A DNA stretch of 19,083 nt. Origin: UASB124 sp041662445. Its GTDB lineage: Bacteria; Babelota; Babeliae; Babelales; RVW-14. The translations under genes were made by a program, and so were the position numbers. The stretch covers positions 1 to 19,083 of the forward strand of contig JBAZSL010000022.1 in NCBI GenBank assembly GCA_041662445.1, in the 5' to 3' direction. Positions 13,023-19,083 of this stretch are shown piece after piece (position 1 is the stretch's first letter; every line of letters starts with the position of its first letter). A model generated the notes under the pieces. That model made no database searches. It saw nothing but the letters and a program-made list of their open reading frames with translations, and was not told the DNA's origin.

Positions 13023-14707
13023 TATTTCGTCTTCTCTGTCACCGCTTTCATGAATGCCATAAAAAGAGGGTGCACCGTCAGTGGCGATGACTGAAATTCG
13101 GGATGAAATTGGGTGCCGAGCATAAAGGGATGCTTTTTGAACTCTGCAATTTCGACTAAATTTTTTGCCGTATAAATTCCTGAAAATACAAAACCAGCTT
13201 TTTCAAATGCATGCTTATAGGCATTGTTAACTTCATAGCGGTGACGGTGGCGTTCTTCAACGACTGTCTTGTGATAGGCCGCTGCCGCTTTCGTCCCCTT
13301 AACAAGTGTGCAGGGATACGATCCGAGTCGCATGGTTGCGCCCTTGTGTTTGATAGCCCGTTGTTCGGGCATGAGATCAATGACAGGATCTGAGGTCGCT
13401 GCGTCAAACTCGGTGCTGTTGGCCTTAGGCAGTTGCAAAAGTGAGCGTGCGGCTTCAATAAGCATGATCTGCATACCAAGACAAAGCCCAAAGTAAGGGA
13501 TGTTGTGTTCACGAGCCCACCGTGCGGCGAGAATTTTTCCTTCGATGCCGCGAACGTCAAATCCACCAGGTACTACAATGCCATCGAGCGATTTAAGTTT
13601 TTTCCATGCGGAAGTGTTGCTTCCATAAGATGATTTTTCAAGGGATTCTGCTTCGATGACAACAATTTTTGCACGACGTTTGAGGTGAAAGGCCGCTGCC
13701 TTAATTGCTTCAACAACACTGATATAGGGATCATTACTGCCAACGTATTTGGCGATAAGACCTATCGTAACGACTTGTTTGCTCTCTGCGATGCGATCAA
13801 TGAGGGCTTGCCAGGAAGAAAGATCGGGGGCTTTAGGTGTTTTGATGCCGAAATGCTGTTGCGTTTTTGCTCCCATCTTTTGTTTGCTGAGTGCAATGAT
13901 GGTGCGATATACGGGGGCGACGGTGAGCATTTGGAATATGAAATCAGGTTTGACTTCACACATGATAGACAATTTTTTAATGGCATCAGCATCGACGTGA
14001 TGGTCGGCGCGTAGTACCAGACAATCCGGAGTTAATCCAGCACGTTTTAATGCGATTACGCTGTGTTGTGTCGGCTTGGTTTTAATCTCTCCTGTCCAGC
14101 TTAAAAATGGTACAAGACTGAGGTGGACATGCATAATGCGTGAGCTGCCCAGTTCCATTTTGAGCTGACGGAGTGCTTCGAGAAAAACTTCTCCTTCCAT
14201 GTCGCCAACGGTGCCGCCAATTTCGGTCAAAACAAAATCAGTTTTATGGCGAAGTGCAAAAGCAAGGAGTCGATTTTTGATGACATCGACAACGTGCGGA
14301 ACCATTTGGATGCATTTCCCCAAGAAAACACCGGTACGCTCGCCTTCCAATATTTCTTGATAAATTTGTCCTGAAGAAACAGAAGAATCTCGTTCAAGAT
14401 TGAGCCCAATGGTGCGTTCGTAGTGTCCAAGGTCAAGATCGGTCTCAGCCCCATCGGCGGTGACAAAAACTTCTCCGTGAACAAGAGGCGACATGGTTCC
14501 TGGGTCAACATTGAGATAGGGGTCCCATTTTGCAACGGCAAGAGAGTAGCCAGCTTTTTTGAGGAGTACTCCAAGAGACGATACGAGTACCCCTTTGCCA
14601 ATCGAAGAGCAGACTCCGCCGGTGACGACGACAAATTTTGTGTTGATTTTTTTTACCTGCGTTAACAATGTTTCAGCTTCAGCAGCGCGTTTGCTTTTTG
14701 CTGGCAT
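13022..14707 (-). CDS. pyrG: CTP synthase
   Basis: 561 residues, slightly longer than the usual 535-550 because of an N-terminal extension of about 20 residues (PAKSKRAAEAETLL). It converts UTP to CTP with ATP and glutamine. Synthase domain: TGGVCSSIGKG (K38), WDPYLNVDPGTMSP, HGEVFVTADGAETDLDLGHY, TEIGGTVGDMEG and KTKPTQHS. Glutaminase domain: PGGFDVRGIEGK, nucleophile C409 in FGLCLGMQ, RHRHRYEVN, and H535/E537 in TQFHPEFQS. TGGVCSS and PGGFD differ from the usual TGGVVSS and PGGFG. AAGGAGAG lies ahead of the ATG at 14707. It sits 21 bases after dcd, so dcd-pyrG is one operon. See the separate entry for the open frame beyond the stop. Confidence 0.97.
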   Translation of the reverse strand: MPAKSKRAAEAETLLTQVKKINTKFVVVTGGVCSSIGKGVLVSSLGVLLKKAGYSLAVAKWDPYLNVDPGTMSPLVHGEVFVTADGAETDLDLGHYERTIGLNLERDSSVSSGQIYQEILEGERTGVFLGKCIQMVPHVVDVIKNRLLAFALRHKTDFVLTEIGGTVGDMEGEVFLEALRQLKMELGSSRIMHVHLSLVPFLSWTGEIKTKPTQHSVIALKRAGLTPDCLVLRADHHVDADAIKKLSIMCEVKPDFIFQMLTVAPVYRTIIALSKQKMGAKTQQHFGIKTPKAPDLSSWQALIDRIAESKQVVTIGLIAKYVGSNDPYISVVEAIKAAAFHLKRRAKIVVIEAESLEKSSYGSNTSAWKKLKSLDGIVVPGGFDVRGIEGKILAARWAREHNIPYFGLCLGMQIMLIEAARSLLQLPKANSTEFDAATSDPVIDLMPEQRAIKHKGATMRLGSYPCTLVKGTKAAAAYHKTVVEERHRHRYEVNNAYKHAFEKAGFVFSGIYTAKNLVEIAEFKKHPFMLGTQFHPEFQSSPLTVHPLFMAFMKAVTEKTK

Positions 14708-14728
14708 ACTCTCTCCTTTGGTATGGTG

Positions 14729-15301
14729 CTAAATCATGGGAAGGGTAACGCCTTGTTGCTTCATATATTTACCTTTGCGATCAGCATATGAAACTTCGCA
14801 TTCATTTTCTGATTGGAAGAATATTACTTGGGCGATTCCTTCATATGCATAAATTCGTGCGGGCAAAGGAGTGGTGTTAGAAATTTCAATGGTGACATGT
14901 CCCTCCCACTCCGGTTCAAGTGGTGTAACGTTAACAATAATGCCACATCGCGCGTAGGTTGATTTGCCCAAGCAAATAGTGAGTATGTTGCGTGGAATGC
15001 GGAAGTATTCAATGCTACGTGCAAGTGCAAATGAATTTGGTGGAATGGTGCACACTTTGCTGTGCATCGATACAAAAGATTCTTCCTTAAATTCTTTTGG
15101 ATCGACGATTGAGTTATTGATGTTGGTGAATACCTTGAATTCGTCAGCAACGCGAAGATCGTAGCCGTAGCTGGACAGCCCATAGCTTACGACATTCTGT
15201 GTTGCTTTGTCTTGTGTTCGAACCTGTCGTTCAACGAATGGTTCAATCATTCTAGAATGTTGAGCCATAAGACGAATCCATGTATCTGGTTTGATACTCA
15301 T
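14729..15301 (-). CDS. dcd: dCTP deaminase
   Basis: 190 residues, the family's usual length. Deaminates dCTP to dUTP, the precursor route to dTTP. Visible: SYGLSSYGYDLRV (39-51), the signature GKSTYARCGIIVNVTP (S114, R118), the catalytic Glu E139 in HVTIEISNTTPLPARIY, and EGIAQVIFF. Whether it also has dUTPase activity (bifunctional dCTP deaminase/dUTPase) cannot be decided by eye. AAGGAG precedes the ATG at 15301. First gene of the dcd-pyrG operon, divergent from ldh, with 99 bases between them. Confidence 0.95.
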   Translation of the reverse strand: MSIKPDTWIRLMAQHSRMIEPFVERQVRTQDKATQNVVSYGLSSYGYDLRVADEFKVFTNINNSIVDPKEFKEESFVSMHSKVCTIPPNSFALARSIEYFRIPRNILTICLGKSTYARCGIIVNVTPLEPEWEGHVTIEISNTTPLPARIYAYEGIAQVIFFQSENECEVSYADRKGKYMKQQGVTLPMI

Positions 15302-15340
15302 GAGAGCTCCTTCTCTAAAAAAATTATGTGCTAATTCTTA

Positions 15341-15354
15341 CCATAATTATAATG
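15341..15354. promoter_or_regulatory. Overlapping -10 boxes in the dcd/ldh divergent region
   Basis: TATAAT on the plus strand (15348-15353) overlaps ATTATA (15346-15351), which is TATAAT on the minus strand. The site is almost equally far from both start codons (about 45-47 bases). No convincing -35 box on either strand, so a shared core promoter is only suggested. Confidence 0.35.
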
Positions 15355-15400
15355 ATTCTGATAGTATGACGCCTGAACGCAAAAAAGAGAAAGGAGAGTC

Positions 15401-16357
15401 ATGGTACACGTCTCAAAGTATCCATCGGCAAGAGTTGCAATAATTGGGGCTGGTTGTGTTGGAAGTACGACTGCTTACGCCCTCATGATGAGCGGAACCG
15501 TTTCGGAGATCGCGCTTATTGATGTCAAAAAAGATAAGGCCGATGGCGAAGCTCTTGACCTTATGCATTGCATGCAATTTACCACATCAGTGCATATTGA
15601 ATCAGGTGATGATTTTGCATTGGTTAAGGGAGCTGCGGTGGTTGTTGTCGCGGCAGGAATACCACAGAAGCAGGGCCAACCGCGTTCAGAGCTGGTGGAA
15701 ACAAACGCGAAGATGTTTAAAGAGATTATTCCCAATATTGTGCGCCATAATACCGAATGTATTATTCTCGTGGTGACAAATCCTTTGGATGTTCTTACTT
15801 ATATAACACTCCATCTTTCGGGTTTTCCTTCGTGTCGTGTTTTTGGATCGGGTACTGTTCTTGATACCGCGCGCCTGCGTTATTTAATGGGAGAGCATTT
15901 TAATATCAGCCCAAAAGACATAACCGCCTATATTCTAGGGGAGCACGGAGATTCTGAATTTGCATGGTGGAGTAAAGCGACCATTGCCGGGGTTCCCATT
16001 TCCCAATTGCCTGCGTATGACAAAGATGTTATGGATAAAATATGTTTTTCTGCCAAAAATGCTGTCTATGAGATTATTCGCAGAAAAGGGGCAACCTTTT
16101 ATGCCATAGCTCTTGTGGTTGCCAAGATTGTACGGGCAATACTTCTTGACCAATCACGCGTTTTTACGGTTTCAACGTTGGTGAGTGGTGTTTATGGCGT
16201 CAAGGATGTTTGTCTGAGCTTGCCGACAGTTGTACGCAAAAGTGGTTCGTGTGAACGTCTGCCCGTTGAGCTGAATGCTGAAGAGCAAAAATATTTCATT
16301 ACTTCTGCTCAAAAGATTCGTCAGGAGATTGATAGTGCTATCAATCTCGTAAAGTAA
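15401..16357 (+). CDS. ldh: L-lactate dehydrogenase
   Basis: 318 residues. Reduces pyruvate to L-lactate with NADH, tetrameric in the cytoplasm. Rossmann motif IIGAGCVGSTTAYAL (14-28) and D41 in ALIDV select NAD. In the substrate loop, GIPQKQGQPRSEL has Gln (Q89) at the position where malate dehydrogenases have Arg, which points to lactate rather than malate. R95, D155 and R158 (LDTARLRYL) and the catalytic H182 in GEHGDSEF complete the site. AAGGAGAG precedes the ATG. A probable terminator follows at 16373-16422. The assignment over malate dehydrogenase rests mainly on the Gln. Confidence 0.9.
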   Translation: MVHVSKYPSARVAIIGAGCVGSTTAYALMMSGTVSEIALIDVKKDKADGEALDLMHCMQFTTSVHIESGDDFALVKGAAVVVVAAGIPQKQGQPRSELVETNAKMFKEIIPNIVRHNTECIILVVTNPLDVLTYITLHLSGFPSCRVFGSGTVLDTARLRYLMGEHFNISPKDITAYILGEHGDSEFAWWSKATIAGVPISQLPAYDKDVMDKICFSAKNAVYEIIRRKGATFYAIALVVAKIVRAILLDQSRVFTVSTLVSGVYGVKDVCLSLPTVVRKSGSCERLPVELNAEEQKYFITSAQKIRQEIDSAINLVK

Positions 16358-16372
16358 GGGAATATATCGGTC

Positions 16373-16422
16373 CAAGCATCTTCCTGACTGGTTCGGTTAA
16401 GAAGCTTGAAATAATTTTTTTT
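16373..16422 (+). terminator. Probable rho-independent terminator of ldh
   Basis: CAAG (16373-16376) plus CTTC (16380-16383) pair with GAAG (16401-16404) and CTTG (16405-16408), leaving a 3-base bulge (CAT), then eight T residues (16415-16422). The loop is long (17 bases), so the structure is imperfect. The remaining gap to the next gene (16423-16588) shows no further element I can identify. Confidence 0.55.
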
Positions 16423-16588
16423 CTTCAATACCTTTACAGGGGTAATGGTCACATCTAGAATCAAACATCACGAAGCAATCGAGCTTTTTAAGAGATGGGT
16501 CTTTCAATAAGATGTGTATATGAGAAAAAAGAGGTGATTATTCATCAATGTAGAGGAGAATAAGGATAAGTTCTGAGGAAGGAGTAGG

Positions 16589-19083
16589 ATGAGGAAGTTA
16601 AGTAACATACTTTTATTTGTATATATCTTTGTTGGTTCTCAATTTTTAAGTGCTTCGGTTTCATTCGGTAGTCGAGAGTCGACTTTTAACATCGGTGCTG
16701 GTAGTAACTTTCATGTTGGTTCTTCCAATTTGACGATCGATGGGACGTTGAAACTGGAAAAAGGTTCAGAAGTTACAGGATTGCCTATAACGTTTGACGC
16801 GGGCCTTTTGGAATCTGCTGGACTTGAGGCCCTCATGAAAGGGGTCTACGATCCAAGTACGACATATTCCATACGGCTTCAAGGAAGCGGTCGTTTCCGT
16901 GCCGAGCCTGGAACACTTATTAATGGTCTTGCCGTTTCGGGCCTAGGGAACCGTCTTGAGGGCCAACCACTTTTTGATAATCCAGTGATTCTTGCAAATG
17001 GTTCTACGCAATTGACACTTGCGCTTCAGAGCCAACTTAACAAAAATCTTGTATTGAATAACGGTACAGCCATTCTTGATAACGATCTTGGGCTTGCCGA
17101 TGAAGTGAAAATTTTGGGCGATGGTACCATTGAACTGAACAATCATCGTCTGACATTGGGTAGTGTATACGGATCGGCATGGACGAACAATCTTCATCTC
17201 AACAACGCAGCAGATTTGGTATTGACCGGCTCATTGAACTTGATAGGTTCCTGGATTTTTACAGGTGTTAACAGTATCAATGGCAATGGATGTGTTCTTG
17301 ATTTAAGCCTGGGTGGTGAAATCATTGTTAATAATGATTCGACACTCTTTATTAATGATGTGCATATTACCGGACTTGGGGATACGGCGGGCAAGATTAT
17401 TTTGCGCAATGCTGGTTCGCAGGTGCGTGTTGCTAATAGCACCTTCAAGCTTGATGACAACCTGACAACAAGTAACGGTACGTTTTATGTGTATGGACCA
17501 TCCACATTCCAACTTGGTCCTTTAAATTGGACCTTTGATACCGGTACGGGCAACATTGTGGTTGATGGCACAACGTTATGGCTTGATTGCCTTAACTCGC
17601 CACTTAATCGTGGTAAAGTTTATGCGCCATTGGCCGTTCCTACTACTGAAGCGAACTTGGAAGCCGATCTGACATCCGGCCATCTATCGTTGCTTAATCG
17701 CGGTACGATTAAAGAAGCCGTTGATGCAAACTTTACGTTCTCTGGTAGCGTTGGGCCAAACCCAGATGAGATTATTTTTGATGGCAACGTATCGGGTACC
17801 ATCTCACTGGTTAAATGTGTATGCGTAGGAAAGAACCAAACGATAAAAATTACTGGTAATGCGACACTTGATGGCAATGGTGCCTGCATTTACTTTAGCA
17901 CCGATCCTCGAGCGCAATTAACGGTGATGCCAGATACAATATTGACGCTGTCAAATATCTGCCTGTGCCACATGCACCAAGATGTTCTTGATCTGCGTGA
18001 TCGCTCCCGTATCAAGATAGGGGCTAATGTTCACTGGGGCCTGATAGATGATATAACGTTCACGGCCAATGCGCAGATAGTGGTTGAAAATACCGAACAA
18101 GGAGCAAATATCTTTACGTTATGCGGTGAAGCAGGACGAGCAATGTTTAATGTCCGCCCCGAAGTTCCCGTATTTGAAGATATATTTACGTATAATCGAC
18201 CAAACCAGACATTTAGACTGGGACATAATACGTTGCAGCTTGATAGTGTCGGTGTAAGCGGCATGGATTACATCTACTTCTATAACGATGTTGATTTTTC
18301 GGCGGCAATAGCATTGTCAGGTAATTCAGCTGCTGATATTGATAGTCGTTACACGGCACGGCAAGTGTACCGCGAAGATGATGTACTTACAGAGCCATTC
18401 ATCACGCTCATAGGCCAAAACGACTACGGCACGGCGATGAACTTTTTTGTCGAGGGTACAGAAAACGATCTGATATTGCATAAAGATGGCTTGATACTTG
18501 GTGGTAATGTTGCCTTTGGCGATGATCCAAGCAATGATTTGCATGTGCATATGAATGCGTCAGAACTCTATAATCCAGCCGTCTTATCTAATGAAGAACG
18601 GGCCAAAGCACGAGCAGCATATGAAACAATGCTTGAAGCACGACCAAATGAGCAGTTTCCTTTTGTGATGTTCTCGGGTGATCCAGGAATGTACCTCTAT
18701 TCACAAGATGGTCTTGCGCATTTAGATTTCTTTGATCGTGACGCAGCGGCGGTTATCGAGACAACGAATTCATTCGAAGTTGACGACAACTCGTTGTTGA
18801 CCTACAACCGACTCTGGTTGCTCTACAATCCAGTGAAACAGTATTCACGTATCTTTAGAGCAAGTGGTGCTGAGCTCATCGGTGAGGGCCTTGACCCATC
18901 GTTTATTCGTATGCCAGGACGAGCACTTTCGGGCAACATTGCTCCATCAGCAATCTACAAGAAGCGTCAATATGACAAAATGATGCTGGTGGTACATCAA
19001 AGAGATTCAGTACATAAGGTAAAACAAGACAAAATCGATCAGTATATCAACGCACAGCCAAAGCAAAAGAAAATAGCAAAATC
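16589..19083 (+). CDS. Very large secreted beta-strand-rich protein (3' end outside the window)
   Basis: ATG 16589 has AAGGAG (16579-16584) just upstream. The frame stays open for 831 codons to the window edge, so the gene is longer still. The N-terminus MRKLSNILLFVYIFVGSQFL is a signal peptide, cleaved near SAS. Residues about 25-590 are short strands with Asn/Gly turns repeated in adhesin or beta-solenoid style (NLVLNNGTAILDNDLGL, DGTIELNNHRLTLG, INGNGCVLDLSLGGEIIVNN). The phrase NGNGCVLDL resembles GGKGCRLILDGD in the N-terminal domain of the propeller gene at 352, suggesting the same fold family. From about residue 640 the sequence becomes less repetitive (SNEERAKARAAYETML), and the visible end is Lys/Gln rich. 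Likely surface or secreted, perhaps host-interacting; function unknown. Confidence 0.9.
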   Translation, partial: MRKLSNILLFVYIFVGSQFLSASVSFGSRESTFNIGAGSNFHVGSSNLTIDGTLKLEKGSEVTGLPITFDAGLLESAGLEALMKGVYDPSTTYSIRLQGSGRFRAEPGTLINGLAVSGLGNRLEGQPLFDNPVILANGSTQLTLALQSQLNKNLVLNNGTAILDNDLGLADEVKILGDGTIELNNHRLTLGSVYGSAWTNNLHLNNAADLVLTGSLNLIGSWIFTGVNSINGNGCVLDLSLGGEIIVNNDSTLFINDVHITGLGDTAGKIILRNAGSQVRVANSTFKLDDNLTTSNGTFYVYGPSTFQLGPLNWTFDTGTGNIVVDGTTLWLDCLNSPLNRGKVYAPLAVPTTEANLEADLTSGHLSLLNRGTIKEAVDANFTFSGSVGPNPDEIIFDGNVSGTISLVKCVCVGKNQTIKITGNATLDGNGACIYFSTDPRAQLTVMPDTILTLSNICLCHMHQDVLDLRDRSRIKIGANVHWGLIDDITFTANAQIVVENTEQGANIFTLCGEAGRAMFNVRPEVPVFEDIFTYNRPNQTFRLGHNTLQLDSVGVSGMDYIYFYNDVDFSAAIALSGNSAADIDSRYTARQVYREDDVLTEPFITLIGQNDYGTAMNFFVEGTENDLILHKDGLILGGNVAFGDDPSNDLHVHMNASELYNPAVLSNEERAKARAAYETMLEARPNEQFPFVMFSGDPGMYLYSQDGLAHLDFFDRDAAAVIETTNSFEVDDNSLLTYNRLWLLYNPVKQYSRIFRASGAELIGEGLDPSFIRMPGRALSGNIAPSAIYKKRQYDKMMLVVHQRDSVHKVKQDKIDQYINAQPKQKKIAK

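Noticed and set aside
13022..13024. TAG read as an amino acid (pyrrolysine-like recoding) in pyrG
   Set aside because: TAG ends several other genes here (352-2490, the dNK, sbcD), and CTP synthases normally finish at this point, so general recoding is not supported; local read-through remains possible.
13156..14634. Overlapping ORFs within pyrG on both strands
   Set aside because: Shadow frames of a full-length, motif-complete CTP synthase.
16943..18550. Several minus-strand ORFs of 60-90 codons
   Set aside because: All lie antisense inside the long plus-strand secreted protein, which has a signal peptide, SD and continuous frame; they have no recognisable motifs.

Overview
The window looks like chromosomal DNA of a small-genome, host-dependent bacterium. 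The best guess is Candidatus Dependentiae (TM6/Babeliae). This is an inference from the secreted WD40-like proteins with the blade motif NWSPDGRYLAIGG, the long secreted beta-strand-rich proteins, and a compact gene set centred on nucleotide salvage. No 16S rRNA or other taxonomic marker is present, so the placement is tentative.

Layout. Positions 1-2490 hold two tandem secreted proteins with beta-propeller repeats; the first is only a 3' end. A minus-strand nanoRNase/pAp phosphatase (nrnA-like, 2502-3467) converges on them and is divergent from a deoxynucleoside kinase (3568-4320). Positions 4426-8059 form a plus-strand ATP synthase cluster: c, two b-type stalk subunits, delta and alpha, then a small FN3-like lipoprotein, closed by a hairpin/terminator cluster. 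Subunits a, gamma, beta and epsilon are absent, so the ATP synthase genes are split. A minus-strand pair glmU-sbcD (11040-8327) overlaps by one base. Then come a tRNA-Ser(CGA) with a readable promoter, a palindromic element, a SAM methyltransferase and a decayed toxin-antitoxin region: toxin 3' remnant, intact XRE antitoxin, and a second antitoxin-like tail. The minus-strand operon dcd-pyrG (15301-13022) makes dUTP and CTP. It is divergent from an L-lactate dehydrogenase (15401-16357). The window ends inside a very long secreted protein (16589 to beyond 19083) that has no stop codon in the window.

How the genes fit together. nrnA, the dNK, dcd and pyrG are all nucleotide-recycling or nucleotide-balancing functions; glmU feeds cell-wall precursors; ldh and the ATP synthase serve energy metabolism. 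The secreted propeller and beta-solenoid proteins are plausible surface or host-interaction factors, and the two kinds share an N-terminal strand-rich style.

The most unusual points are these. (1) A 93-codon open frame continues pyrG past its TAG stop; it has a textbook leucine-zipper heptad and a basic tail but no usable early start codon, and a hairpin sits immediately after the stop. (2) A HigB/RelE toxin is truncated down to its C-terminus while its antitoxin is preserved. (3) A 183-bp block is shared, with one mismatch, between the tandem propeller genes. (4) The ATP synthase c subunit has a mixed Na+/H+ ion-site signature.
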